A DNA stretch of 64,000 nucleotides from Streptomyces sp. NBC_01231 (GCA_035999765.1 CP108521.1:1116001-1180000), one strand, 5' to 3'; positions 36,701 through 45,888 are shown, numbered from the stretch's first letter. Program-made: numbers and translations. The notes: generated from the letters alone by a model not told the origin.

Positions 36701-37881
36701 CGCGGGTCGCGACGGAGGCCGGCTCTGGCTCTGGCTTCGGTTCCGGCTCCGGCTCTGATTCCGTCGTGGATCGTCTGCGCCATCACGTCGCCGGCGTCAC
36801 GGGCCACCCGTCGGCGCGCATCACGCCCGGCACGGCGTGGGCGGATCTCGGCCTGGACTCGCTCATGGCGGTCCGGATCCGTGCGGCCCTGCAGTGCGAG
36901 TTCGGGGTCGAACTGTCGCTGCGCGATCTGCTCACCTCTGCGACCGTCGCGGAGGCGGCCGACCGGATCCGGCGCGTCCTCCCGTCCCCGGTGCCATCCC
37001 CGGCGCTGTCCGGGGCGACTTCTTCGGCTCCTTCGACGATTCCTTCGGCGGCCTCTTCGGCGGAAGACGACTCCCCGCTGCGGGTGCTGCGCGGCACCGG
37101 TTCTCGGCCTCCCTTCTTCCTCTTCCACGCGGCCGGCGGCTCGACCGACGTCTACCGGCGGCTCGCCGAACGGCTCGGGGACGACCGGCCGGTGTACGGG
37201 CTGGAGCGACAGGAGGAGACGGGCACGGTGGCGGACAAGGCACGCCGGTGTGCCGAGGCCATCGCCGCCGCGCATCCCGACGGCCCCTGTCTGCTGGGCG
37301 GTTGGTCCTTCGGCGGCTTCGTCGCCCAGGAGACCGCACGGCAGCTGACCGCCGCCGGGCGCACCGTGGACCTGGTGGTACTCATCGACTCCGTACGGCC
37401 CCTCCCCCGACCCGGCCACACCCCCGCCGACCGGATCCGCGCCCACCTCACCGGGTTCGCCCGGCACGTCGGCGACACCTACGGCGTCCCGCTGGAGCTT
37501 CCGTACGACGATCTCGTGGCCCTGGACGACGACGGCGAGCGCATCGACGCCGTGCTGCGTGCCGTGCGCGAGGTCGCCGACGTGCCGCCCGCCGCGCTGG
37601 AGCACCAGCGGTCCTCCTATCTGGACCTGCGGATCGGCGAGGCCCACCGGCCGGGCCGGTACGACGGACGGGTGCTGCTGTACCGCGCCCTCGAAGCGGC
37701 ACCGCACACCGTGCGCGACCCGGCGTACGAGCGCGAGGACGAGGCGCTGGGCTGGGACGAGGTGTGCCCGCGTCTGGAGGTGGTCCCGGTGCCCGGACAC
37801 CATCTCTCGCTCCTCGATCCGCCGCACGTCGACGAGATCGCCGTACACCTGCGGCGGGTGCTCGCCGAGCCGACCCACTGA
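33760..37881 (+). CDS. Pks13-like condensing polyketide synthase (ACP-KS-AT-ACP-TE)
   Basis: 1373 residues. N-terminal carrier domain with LGMSSRDAVALAGE and phosphopantetheine Ser41. Ketosynthase: DTACSSSL with Cys271, EAHGTGTPLGDP and GNLGHLESAAG. Acyltransferase: VIGHSLGEVAAA with Ser716 and an AVRARLL Arg suited to a carboxyacyl group. Second carrier: LGLDSLMAV with Ser1034, flanked by Gly/Ser and Pro/Ser linkers. Thioesterase: FLFHAAGGSTDVYRRL, GGWSFGGF with Ser1183, LIDSVRP with Asp1210, EHQRSSYLD, and GHHLSLLD with His1348. No KR, DH or ER. Domain order and wording, especially SSRDAVA and the thioesterase, match mycobacterial Pks13 from memory (about 1730 residues), which condenses two fatty chains to an alpha-alkyl beta-keto ester. 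Confidence 0.95.
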
Positions 37882-37941
37882 ACCGGACCCCGAGCGGCCC
37901 GGCCGCGACGGGAACCCCGAGCCGGAAACCTAGGAGCCGCC

Positions 37942-38874
37942 ATGTCCCCCCACTCCACCCCCGTGCCCCGACGCACCGTCACCAGAGCGGCGGCCGCCGC
38001 CGGGCTGGCCGTCCTGTTCGGAGCCGGGCACGCCCGGGCGGCGACCCGGGTCGGGCCGCGCACCCTTGACGTGTCCGTGCCCTCCGCGGCCCTGGGCCGC
38101 ACAGCGCCCGTGCGGCTGATCCTGCCGTCGTCCTTCGCCACCCAGCCGAACCGTACGTATCCGGTCCTGTACCTGCTGCACGGCGCCCACGACGACTACA
38201 CCTCCTGGACCCGGGAGACCGACATCGAGGCGTTCACCCAGGGCCGCGAGCTGATCGTGGCGATGCCGGACGCCGGACCCACCGGGATCCCGACCGCCTG
38301 GCGCAACGGGCCCGACTACGAGACCTTCCAGCTGGAGGAGGTGCCCGCACTGCTGCGCCGCGACTACCGGGCCTCGGGGGTGCGGGCGGTGGCCGGGGTC
38401 TCGACCGGCGGGTACGGGGCGATGGCGCACGCGGCCCGGCACCCCGGCATGTTCGGCGCCGCGGCCTCCTACAGCGGCATCCTCGACACCACCGCGCCCG
38501 GCGTGCCGCCCATCATGGACGCCATCGTGGCCCGCGAGAACCTGACGCCCGCCTCGCTCTGGGGCCATCCGATCCTGAACCTCCTCACCTGGCGGGACTT
38601 CAACCCGCGCGCCCGCGCCCAGGGCCTGCGCGGCACCGCCCTGTACGTCTCCAACGGCAGCGGCGTCGGGGGCGGCGGCGGTGATCCACTGCCCGGGGTG
38701 CTGGAGAGCGCGCTGTGGCCCTCCGCGCACCTGTTCACCAACGCGCTCGCCGTCCTCGGCATCTCGGTGACGACGCACTTCTCCTCCGGAGGCGGGCACG
38801 ACTGGGAGTACTGGAAGCCGGAGTTCGCCGCGTCGTGGCCGATGCTCGCCCGTGCGCTGGGGCTGCCCGAGTGA
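37942..38874 (+). CDS. Secreted antigen-85/esterase-D-like acyltransferase
   Basis: 310 residues. A signal with an early twin Arg (PRRTVTRAAAAAGLAVLF) ends near residue 34. An alpha/beta-hydrolase follows: VRLILPSSF, YPVLYLLHGAHDDYTSWTRETDI, the nucleophile elbow AGVSTGGYGAMAHAARHP with Ser154, and GGGHDWEYWKPEF with His286. These match the antigen 85/mycolyltransferase and esterase D superfamily (GLSMGG and GGHNWPYW-type motifs). It follows the PKS by 60 bases with TAGGAG before the ATG. In mycobacteria this family transfers mycolate from trehalose monomycolate; here it may transfer the PKS lipid outside the membrane. A plain esterase is the alternative. Confidence 0.9.
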   Translation: MSPHSTPVPRRTVTRAAAAAGLAVLFGAGHARAATRVGPRTLDVSVPSAALGRTAPVRLILPSSFATQPNRTYPVLYLLHGAHDDYTSWTRETDIEAFTQGRELIVAMPDAGPTGIPTAWRNGPDYETFQLEEVPALLRRDYRASGVRAVAGVSTGGYGAMAHAARHPGMFGAAASYSGILDTTAPGVPPIMDAIVARENLTPASLWGHPILNLLTWRDFNPRARAQGLRGTALYVSNGSGVGGGGGDPLPGVLESALWPSAHLFTNALAVLGISVTTHFSSGGGHDWEYWKPEFAASWPMLARALGLPE

Positions 38875-38996
38875 TGTCGGAGCCATGGGGGCACGGAACG
38901 GAGCGCAGGGGCCGTCCGTCCAACACAGGACGCCCCACTCACCCCACGGGGAACACCCCACGGGTGAGCCGCTTCCGGGTGAAAGGAGTGTCCGCG

Positions 38997-40217
38997 ATGG
39001 CTGTTCCCGCCCCGCACGGCGACCTGGCCGGACCCGCACCGGTACCGCCCGAACTGGCCAAAGTGCTGCGCGACCAACTGGAGTTGGTCGCCGACGAGGT
39101 GGAGGAGGAAGTCAGACGGCAGGTTCCCGAGTACGCGCGGCCGGCCGACGGGACCTACCGGGAGAACCTCAGAGCCGGGGTGGTGCTGGCGCTGACCCTG
39201 TTCGTCGACCACATCGCCGATCCGCGCGGACGCGGCGACGCGATCGCCGCGACGTACTACGAACTCGGGCGCGGCGAAGCCCTGGAGGGCCGCAGCCTGG
39301 ACGCGCTGCAGTCCGCGCTGCGGGTCGGCGGGCTGCACGCCTGGCGGCTGATGGGGCGTACGGCGGAGGAACTCGGACTGGACTCGGCGGTCGTGGCCGC
39401 GCTCGGTGAACTCGCCTTCCAGACCGTGCACGAGGTCGCCGAGGCGGCGGCCGCCGGCTACGCGGAGGCCCGGCTGCGCAGCACGGACGAGCTGGAACGG
39501 CGTCGAAAACGCCTGCTCGACCTGTTGCTGGGGGACGGGCCGGTGGCCCTGGAGGCGGTGCACGATCTGGCACACGGCGCGCGCTGGTCGGTGCCGCGGC
39601 AGGTCGCCGTCGTCGCGCTCGCGGCCGGCCCGGAGCAGCGCGAGGAGGACCGGCCGCTCGCCGCGGCGGGCGCGCTGGTGGACATGGCGTCCCGGCCGCC
39701 GCGCATGCTGGTGCCCGATCCCGACGGCTCCGGCCGGTTCGGCCGGGCGTTCGCCCTCGCCCTGCGGGGCCGGCCGGCCGCGATCGGGCCGACGGTTCCG
39801 CTCACCGAGGCACCGCGGTCGCTGCGCTGGGCCAGCCGGGCCCTGGGACTGATGGGTCGTGGGATCCTGCCCCGGCAGGGGGTGGTGCGGTGCGAGGACC
39901 ACCTCTCGACGCTGCTGCTGTACGGCGACGAACCGCTACTGGCGCAGGTGCAGGCGCGTGTCCTCACCCCCCTCGACTCCGTGTCGGCGGGGCAGCGTCC
40001 ACGACTCGCCGAGACGCTGCTGGCCTGGCTGCTCAGCGGCAGCAACGTCCCCGACGTCGCCGCACGGCTGCACGTCCACCCGCAGACGGTCCGCTACCGG
40101 CTCCGGCAGCTGGAGAAGCTCTTCGGCGAGGCGCTGCACGAGCCCGAGACCCGGCTGGACCTCGTGCTGGCGCTGCGCGCCGAGGCGTTGCGGGAGCAGG
40201 GGACGGAGGGCCGATGA
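38997..40217 (+). CDS. PucR/CdaR-type transcriptional regulator, FasR-like
   Basis: 406 residues. The C-terminus is a PucR-type helix-turn-helix (VPDVAARLHVHPQTVRYRLR then QLEKLFGEAL). Before it lies a helical N-terminal region and a central GGDEF-like/CdaR fold (WSVPRQVAVVALAAG). The FasR activator of streptomycete fatty-acid synthase genes belongs, from memory, to this family, which suits a site beside lipid genes. AAAGGAG lies 8 bases before the ATG at 38997. Its leader (38938-38968) has CTCACCC and GGGTGAG facing each other plus a repeated CCCCACGGG, a possible autoregulatory site. Control of the PKS cluster is inferred from position. Confidence 0.88.
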   Translation: MAVPAPHGDLAGPAPVPPELAKVLRDQLELVADEVEEEVRRQVPEYARPADGTYRENLRAGVVLALTLFVDHIADPRGRGDAIAATYYELGRGEALEGRSLDALQSALRVGGLHAWRLMGRTAEELGLDSAVVAALGELAFQTVHEVAEAAAAGYAEARLRSTDELERRRKRLLDLLLGDGPVALEAVHDLAHGARWSVPRQVAVVALAAGPEQREEDRPLAAAGALVDMASRPPRMLVPDPDGSGRFGRAFALALRGRPAAIGPTVPLTEAPRSLRWASRALGLMGRGILPRQGVVRCEDHLSTLLLYGDEPLLAQVQARVLTPLDSVSAGQRPRLAETLLAWLLSGSNVPDVAARLHVHPQTVRYRLRQLEKLFGEALHEPETRLDLVLALRAEALREQGTEGR

Positions 40218-40367
40218 TTTTCTCCCCGGGAATGATGCTCATGCGGGCACAAAAAGACGCGGTAATTCCATAATCCGCTGCATAACAGTACGTCAGGAAA
40301 GCGAATACGTTCGGGACCGTTCCTTTTCGCAGGCGCATCACGCGCCCCGCACGCAGAGGATTCCCCC

Positions 40368-41009
40368 ATGCGCATCCGCTTGTGCCTCGCCGCTCTCTCC
40401 CTGGTCGGCGGGGCCGGACTGGCCACCCTCTCCGCCCCCACAGCAACGGCCGCCGCCTGCACCGACATCGACGTCGTCGCTGCCCGCGGCACCTTCGAAC
40501 CGGGCACGCTCGGCTTCATCGTCGGCGACCCGGTGTATTCCGCACTCCAGAAGAAAATCACCGGAAAGACCCTGTCCAGCTACAAGGTGAACTACCCCGC
40601 GGACCTTTCGCTGACCTCGGCGGCGCGGGGCAACACGGACCTCGTGAACCATGTCAGGAGTCAGGCCGCCGCATGCCCGAACCAGCGTTTCATTCTGGTG
40701 GGCTATTCGCAGGGCGCGAACGTCGTCGACAACTCGATCGGTATCAGCAGCGCCGGCGCGGTGGTCGGCAGCCCGATCGTGGCCACCATCCCCGCCGCCC
40801 TCGAGTCGAGGGTCTCCTCCGTCCTGCTGTTCGGCAACCCGATCCGGGCGATAGGCAAGAGCGTCACCGGCACCTACCAGAGCCGCACCATCGACTTCTG
40901 CGCCAAGGGCGACCCCGTCTGTGAGAACGGAGGGGGTGACGTGGGGGCGCACCTCGGCTACACCGCCAACGCGGACGCGGCGGCGACCTTCGCCGCCGGC
41001 AAGGTCTGA
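40368..41009 (+). CDS. Secreted cutinase-family esterase (Culp-like)
   Basis: 213 residues with a Sec signal (LCLAALSLVGGAGLATL, cleavage near TAAA). The mature part begins CTDIDVVAARGTFEPGTLGF, contains the nucleophile motif FILVGYSQGANV with Ser114, the Asp loop DFCAKGDPVCENGG and HLGY with the His. Two Cys pairs fit the cutinase fold. This matches the actinobacterial cutinase-like proteins, one of which (Culp6, Rv3802c) adjoins fadD32-pks13 in M. tuberculosis and acts on envelope lipids. Plant cutin hydrolysis is the other reading. Its leader is AT-richer than the surroundings; AGAGGA precedes the ATG. Confidence 0.92.
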   Translation: MRIRLCLAALSLVGGAGLATLSAPTATAAACTDIDVVAARGTFEPGTLGFIVGDPVYSALQKKITGKTLSSYKVNYPADLSLTSAARGNTDLVNHVRSQAAACPNQRFILVGYSQGANVVDNSIGISSAGAVVGSPIVATIPAALESRVSSVLLFGNPIRAIGKSVTGTYQSRTIDFCAKGDPVCENGGGDVGAHLGYTANADAAATFAAGKV

Positions 41010-41069
41010 GCCGTACCGGCTCCGAGCCGGAGCGGCCCTGAGCCGGACCAGGCGTGACCGCACAGCACA

Positions 41070-41103
41070 GTGGGCCCGGGAGGTGATCGCCTCCCGGGCC
41101 CAC
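41070..41103. terminator. Hairpin between convergent cutinase and lipase genes
   Basis: A perfect 14-bp stem (arm GTGGGCCCGGGAGG) with a 6-base loop, between the two stop codons; usable in both directions. Confidence 0.8.
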
Positions 41104-41119
41104 CCGCGTGTGCCGCCTC

Positions 41120-42838
41120 CTATCGGGGTGAGCGCGCGAACCGCGCGAGGTTGGTGGAGGTGGGCTCGGGCCGTCCGTTGTTCTGTACGGGCGCCGCGGT
41201 CAGCACGTCGAGGTGCTGGTAGCCGTCGGCGACCACCGGGTGCAGGTCGGCCGGGACCCGGCCCGCCAGCAGCCCGTCGCCCGCGAGCACGGTGAGCGTC
41301 GGATTCGCGGTGAGCCCCTCGGGATGCACGACCAGACCCTTCACCTGCGGCGAGGTCGACAGCTGGAGGTCGGTGACGAGCTTGGTCGGGAAGTACTGCT
41401 CGGTGAAGTCCAGCGGCTGCTCCGCGAGACTGCGGGCCAGCTCCTTGATGTCGGTGACCTCCTTGCCCGCGGTGGTGAAGGGGGTGCCGTCCGCCGACCG
41501 GTGTCCGGGGTCGTCGGGGTCGCCGACCCGGTCGTAGTTCCGCCAGGAATACAGCGGTCCGTGCGGGGTGTCGGGGATGGCCTTGTACTCGGTGCCGAAC
41601 AGACCCGGTTGGGCGTCGCCGCCGTTGGCGACGGGGAAGTTCTTGTCCGTGACCGGTCCGCCGTCGAAGAGTCCGACGCTGCTCTGCAGGAACGCCAGGG
41701 GGACGGAGTTGTCGTCCATCAGCGCTCCCAGGACGGCCGCATTGGTGAGGCGGAAGTCCTTCACGGCGGGTGTGCCGCTGAGGAAGGTGGCGGTGTCCTT
41801 GGAGAACAGGAAGCGGTTGGTGGCCTCGATGTTGACGTTGGCGGGCAGATAGCTGGGCAGGTCGGCCTCGCCGTCGGGGGCGTCGACCACGCCGAGCCCC
41901 GCGATCGCGAGCAGGGTCATGGTCTCGGGGTTGAGCAGCACCGGCGCGGACAGGGTGCGGGAGAGCAGCCCGCTGTCCAGGCCTGCCTGCACCACGCCGT
42001 AGCCGAGGCCGATGTCGGGCAGGTTGGTGTCGTCGGGGATGCTGCCGCTGAGGTCGCCGAGAGAGGTGGAGACGGTGGTGTCAAGGGCGAAGTAGCCGGC
42101 GCACTGGTTGTGTCCGGCGTCGGCGGTGGTGGCGGGGTTGCCGTCGAAGTCGGCGGTCGCGAAGTATCCGGTGATCACTCCGCCCAGCGAGTGGCCGCCG
42201 CACAGCACCTTGTTCTTGCGCAGTCGCTGGTCGGGGAGTTCGGCGGCCAGCAGGTCGTACTCGTCGCGGACGGTCTGCCCGATGCCGAGCTTCGCCATCC
42301 AGCCGAGGCGGTCGTTGCCGACGTAGCCGTCGAAGGTACGGCCGGCGACCTGTTTGCCGCGGTAGTAGTAGTCGACGGAGGTGTGCTGGTCGCCGGAGGC
42401 GATGCCGGTGCGGTCCTCCAGGCAGTTGGAGCGCCGGTCCAGGGCCCAGAACTCGATGTGGCTGCCCTGCTCGGCGGCGCGTGCCACGGTGTTGCGGGCG
42501 ACGCTGTCGAACGCCCCGGCCCCCTCCAGGATGCCCGGCTGGGCGAGGAGGACCCGGTCGGCGGCGGCCGAGGAGGCCGGTCCGGCGGAGGAGCGGTAGC
42601 GCAGGTACGACAGCCAGTCGCACGCCGCCGGACGCGCCCCGAAGGACGCCGGCAGCGGCACCTTGACCCGGACCACCGACTCGACCACTCCGTCGGGAGC
42701 CGACGTCGTCACCGGCGTCTCGGTCCGCGCGCCCTGTGCCTGGGCCCCGGGGGCGACGGCTGTCAGCGTCCCCGCGGTCAGCAGTACCGCCAGCGCGGCA
42801 CTTCGCCACGTTCTCATTCTGCTGCGACTCGTGTTCAT
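41120..42838 (-). CDS. Large secreted alpha/beta-hydrolase, lipase-like
   Basis: 572 residues with a Sec signal (AALAVLLTAGTLTAVAPGAQA). The nucleophile elbow is VLCGGHSLGGVITGYFA at about residue 215, preceded by AQPGILEGAGAFD and FWALDRRSNCLEDRTG. A long helical insertion follows, and HPVVADGYQHLDVLTAAP near the C-terminus supplies a plausible catalytic His. The arrangement suggests a secreted lipase or esterase of an actinobacterial family with unknown substrate. It converges on the cutinase gene, so two extracellular esterases lie side by side next to the lipid cluster. No clear ribosome site, so the exact start is uncertain. Confidence 0.82.
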   Translation of the reverse strand: MNTSRSRMRTWRSAALAVLLTAGTLTAVAPGAQAQGARTETPVTTSAPDGVVESVVRVKVPLPASFGARPAACDWLSYLRYRSSAGPASSAAADRVLLAQPGILEGAGAFDSVARNTVARAAEQGSHIEFWALDRRSNCLEDRTGIASGDQHTSVDYYYRGKQVAGRTFDGYVGNDRLGWMAKLGIGQTVRDEYDLLAAELPDQRLRKNKVLCGGHSLGGVITGYFATADFDGNPATTADAGHNQCAGYFALDTTVSTSLGDLSGSIPDDTNLPDIGLGYGVVQAGLDSGLLSRTLSAPVLLNPETMTLLAIAGLGVVDAPDGEADLPSYLPANVNIEATNRFLFSKDTATFLSGTPAVKDFRLTNAAVLGALMDDNSVPLAFLQSSVGLFDGGPVTDKNFPVANGGDAQPGLFGTEYKAIPDTPHGPLYSWRNYDRVGDPDDPGHRSADGTPFTTAGKEVTDIKELARSLAEQPLDFTEQYFPTKLVTDLQLSTSPQVKGLVVHPEGLTANPTLTVLAGDGLLAGRVPADLHPVVADGYQHLDVLTAAPVQNNGRPEPTSTNLARFARSPR

Positions 42839-42934
42839 AGCGGGACGGTAGGGCCGGGGCCGTGGTCCGCTCAGGTGGTGCTCACAGGAATTCAGCTCAT
42901 CCGCGCGCTCTTTGTCACCGGATTACACAGAAGG

Positions 42935-42968
42935 GGCGGGGCCCCGTTCGATGAACGGAGGTCCCGCC
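42935..42968 (-). terminator. Imperfect hairpin downstream of the CsbD gene
   Basis: Arms GGCGGGGCCCCGTTC and GAACGGAGGTCCCGCC pair with one bulge and one mismatch around GAT, about 50 bases beyond the CsbD stop. Confidence 0.5.
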
Positions 42969-43015
42969 GGGGATTTCTTGATGTTCAGTGTTCGGCAGAT
43001 CAGTGCTCGCGGAGT

Positions 43016-43189
43016 TCAGTGCTTGAAGGTGTCCTTCGTCTTCTCCTTGGCCTGACGTGCGTCGCCCTTCGACTGCCCGGCCCGGCCTTCGGCCTCCATG
43101 CGCTCGTTGCCCACCGCGCGGCCGATCGTTTCCTTGGCCTTTCCCTTGGCCTGTTCCATCTTCGCCTTGCCCTTCTGGTTACCGGCCAC
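43016..43189 (-). CDS. CsbD-family small stress protein
   Basis: 57 residues, almost entirely Lys, Glu, Ala, Gly and Gln: AGNQKGKAKMEQAKGKAKET, RAVGNERMEAEGRAGQSKGD. This is the CsbD pattern, a small cytoplasmic, probably helical or disordered protein induced by general stress in many bacteria; its biochemical role is unknown. The GTG at 43189 has GGAG 8 bases upstream and gives the usual family start; a GTG three codons earlier is less likely. Monocistronic. Confidence 0.88.
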   Translation of the reverse strand: MAGNQKGKAKMEQAKGKAKETIGRAVGNERMEAEGRAGQSKGDARQAKEKTKDTFKH

Positions 43190-43321
43190 GTTCCTCACTC
43201 CAAGCCACGCTCGACTTCGGTGTCCGTACTTCGGGTAGCCACGTCGGCAATTCCCAAACCGTGCGGAGAATTGCGCTCTGATTTCCGATGTGCCGCGTTT
43301 TCCGGCCAGGGGAGGCCGGGG

Positions 43322-44203
43322 TCAGGACAGCACCTGGAGCGCTCCGGGCAGCACCCTGGCCGTCACCGGCAGATCGGCCTCGACCTCGCCGTCGGCGCCG
43401 TAGGGCACCGTGCGGTCGGCCTCGACACGGACCTCCCTGCCGCGCAGGACGCGCACCTCGGGGCGGTGGACGTGGGCGCCGGACCTGAGTTCGTTCATCA
43501 GGGCGAAGAACAGCAGGCGCGGTGCCTCGCGGATCATCACGACGTCCAGCAGGCCGTCGTCGAGGCGGGCGTCGGGGGCGATGAGACGGCCCGACCCGTA
43601 GTAGCCGGAGTTGGCGGCCACCACCGTGTAGCCGGTGTGCGGATGTTCCTCGCCGTCGACCGTGACCCGGAAACGCGCCGGTCGCCAGGTGGCGACCGCT
43701 CTCAGCCCGCCCACGTAGTAGGAGGCGGTGCCGCGCAGGACTCGCGCGCGGTTGGCGTGCCGGTTGGCCAGCGCGTCCACTCCCGCGTACACGCTGCCGA
43801 GCACCACCGTGCGGTCGTGGACGGCCGAGCTGACCTCGATGGTGTCGACCGGCCGTGGCGCGTGGTGCAGCAGGATCCGGGCCAGGTCGGCCGGGTCGGC
43901 GGGCAGTCCCAGCGCCCGCGCGAAGTCGTTGCCACGGCCGGCCGGGACGAGCCCGAACAGCGCGCCGGTACCGCTGAGGGCTCCGCCGACGCGGCCGGTG
44001 ATGCCGTCGCCGCCGACGGCGAGGACCACCCGCCCCCGCTCGCCCGCCTCCCGGGCGATGTCCTGGGCGTGGGCGAGGCTGCGGCTGTACTCGGTGTCCA
44101 GTTCGGCCCCCGCCTCCCGCAGCAGCCGTGCCACCGCGAGCAGGGCCGCGGCGCCGCTGGATCCACCCGCGGTGGGGTTGACGACGGCGGTGAACTGTCG
44201 CAT
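43322..44203 (-). CDS. Diacylglycerol/lipid kinase (YegS/DagK family), Rv2252-like by context
   Basis: 293 residues. It phosphorylates diacylglycerol or a related lipid with ATP. Family signs: AVVNPTAGG, VVLAVGGDGITGRV (GGDG nucleotide loop), LVPAGRGNDFARALGLP, VYAGVDALANRHAN, ANSGYYGSGRLIAPDARLDDGLLDVV and YGADGEVEADLPV. GGAGG precedes the ATG at 44203. It follows the AGPS-like flavoprotein on the same strand after 89 bases. In M. tuberculosis the corresponding neighbour Rv2252 is reported as a diacylglycerol kinase linked to phosphatidylinositol mannosides, so a glycerolipid role is likely here. Confidence 0.92.
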   Translation of the reverse strand: MRQFTAVVNPTAGGSSGAAALLAVARLLREAGAELDTEYSRSLAHAQDIAREAGERGRVVLAVGGDGITGRVGGALSGTGALFGLVPAGRGNDFARALGLPADPADLARILLHHAPRPVDTIEVSSAVHDRTVVLGSVYAGVDALANRHANRARVLRGTASYYVGGLRAVATWRPARFRVTVDGEEHPHTGYTVVAANSGYYGSGRLIAPDARLDDGLLDVVMIREAPRLLFFALMNELRSGAHVHRPEVRVLRGREVRVEADRTVPYGADGEVEADLPVTARVLPGALQVLS

Positions 44204-44292
44204 CGGGGTGCCTCCGGGGCTGACGGGAAGACGGGAAGACGGGAGAACAGGATTACGGGACGGCCGGACGGCTGGATCGTCGGGGGCAGGGG

Positions 44293-45888
44293 TCAGTCCG
44301 CGGGCAGCAGGACCCCGGGGTTGAGCAGCCCGGCCGGGTCGAGGCGCCGCTTGACCGCGCGCAGGGCTTCGATGCCGAGCGCGCCGGCCTCCCGGACGTA
44401 CCAGTCCCGGTGGTCGGTGCCCACGCCGTGGTGGTGGGTGATCGTGCCGCCCGCGGCGAGGATCGCGTCGCCCGCCGCGTGCTTGGCCCGGGTCCAGTGC
44501 GCCACGGGATCGTCGCCCTGGGCCGAGACCACGGTGAAGTAGAGCGAGGCGCCGTTCTCGTACACGTGGGAGATGTGACACATGACCAGGGGCGGGGTAC
44601 CGGCGTCTGCGAGGGTGCCGGTGAGCGCCTCGCGGACGGCGGCGTACAGAGCGGGCAGGCGTGACCAGAAGGCCGCCGTCTCCAGTGTCTCCGCGAAGGC
44701 CCCGGCGTCGAGGAGGGCGTCGCGCAGATAGGGGGCCGAGTAGCGGCCCTGGACCCAGTGCCGTCCGGGCTCCTCGCCCAGGGAGGTTCCGCCGTGGCCG
44801 CTCAGCACGGCCGCGGCCCGCTCCCGCTGGTGCGCGGTGTCCTCCTCCGTGCCCTCGAAGCCGACGACGGCCGTGCAGCCGTCGTTCCGCGGCGCCGGTG
44901 AGGAGCCGATGGCCTCGGGCCGGGCGAGGCCGATCAGCGTCTCCGTCTCGTCGGACAGCCGCAGGACCGTCGGGCGCGGCCCGTCCTGGGCGAGTCGGCG
45001 CAGTGCTGCGGCGCCCTCCTCGAAGGAGGCGAACCGCCAGCCCTCGTAGCGACGGATCCGCGGGACGGGGCGGATCCGGACGGTCACGGACGTGATGACG
45101 CCGAACGCCCCCTCGGACCCGAGGATCAGCTGACGCAGGTCGGGGCCGGCGGCCGAGCGGGGGGCGCGGCCCGTCTCCAGGGTGCCTTCGGGGGTGGCGA
45201 GGGTGAGCCCGAGCACCATCTCGTCGAAACGGCCGTAGCCCACGGACGCCTGTCCGCTGGAGCGGGTGGCGGCGTAGCCGCCGATGGTGGCCCATTCGTA
45301 GGACTGGGGGAAGTGGCCGAGGGTGAAGCCGTGGTCGGCCAGGAGCGCCTCGGCCTGCGGGGCCCGCAGGCCCGGTTGCAGGGTCGCGGTGCGGGAGACC
45401 GGGTCGAGGCCGAGCAGCCGGTCCATGCGGCGCAGGTCCAGGGCGACGAAGGCGCCTCGCGGGCCGGGGGCGAGACCGCCGACCACGGAGGTGCCGCCGC
45501 CGAAGGGGACCAGCGCCAGGCCGTGTTCGGCGCAGGTCCGCAGTACGGCGAGGACCTCGTCGTGCCCCGCGGGGAGAACGACGGCCGCCGGAAGGTCCGC
45601 GACGTCGCCGTCCCGCATCCGCAGCAGATCGGGGGTGGACTTGCCGCGGGTGTGCCGGATCCGGGTCTCCGCGTCGGTACGCACGTGCTCCGCGCCGCCG
45701 ACGGCGGTGACCAGGGCCTGGTGGGCGGCGGAGTCCAAGGGTGACGGCGGGACAAGGATGTCCCCCAGCGGCACCGGTTCCGTGTCGCGCGGCTCGACCC
45801 CGAGCAGGTCGCGCAACAGCCCGATCACCGGTTCCGGCAGGGGTTGGGCCTTGGCCGGGTCGCCCCAGCCACTCCACAGCATGTCCAC
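44293..45888 (-). CDS. FAD-linked oxidase, alkyl-DHAP-synthase-like
   Basis: 531 residues of the vanillyl-alcohol-oxidase/PCMH flavoprotein fold. FAD domain: AAVVLPAGHDEVLAVLRT, ALVPFGGGTSVVGGL, QSYEWATIGGYAATRSSGQA, RQLILGSEGAFGVITSVTVR. Cap domain ends GGTITHHHGVGTDHRDWYV, the His-rich loop diagnostic of alkyldihydroxyacetonephosphate synthase, and KRRLDPAGLLNPG. AGPS exchanges the acyl group of acyl-DHAP for a fatty alcohol to make ether lipid; whether this bacterial relative does so is unproven. Start: a GTG at 45888 has GAGGA 8 bases upstream; an ATG two codons later is an alternative. It is divergent from a TetR regulator. Confidence 0.9.
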   Translation of the reverse strand: MDMLWSGWGDPAKAQPLPEPVIGLLRDLLGVEPRDTEPVPLGDILVPPSPLDSAAHQALVTAVGGAEHVRTDAETRIRHTRGKSTPDLLRMRDGDVADLPAAVVLPAGHDEVLAVLRTCAEHGLALVPFGGGTSVVGGLAPGPRGAFVALDLRRMDRLLGLDPVSRTATLQPGLRAPQAEALLADHGFTLGHFPQSYEWATIGGYAATRSSGQASVGYGRFDEMVLGLTLATPEGTLETGRAPRSAAGPDLRQLILGSEGAFGVITSVTVRIRPVPRIRRYEGWRFASFEEGAAALRRLAQDGPRPTVLRLSDETETLIGLARPEAIGSSPAPRNDGCTAVVGFEGTEEDTAHQRERAAAVLSGHGGTSLGEEPGRHWVQGRYSAPYLRDALLDAGAFAETLETAAFWSRLPALYAAVREALTGTLADAGTPPLVMCHISHVYENGASLYFTVVSAQGDDPVAHWTRAKHAAGDAILAAGGTITHHHGVGTDHRDWYVREAGALGIEALRAVKRRLDPAGLLNPGVLLPAD

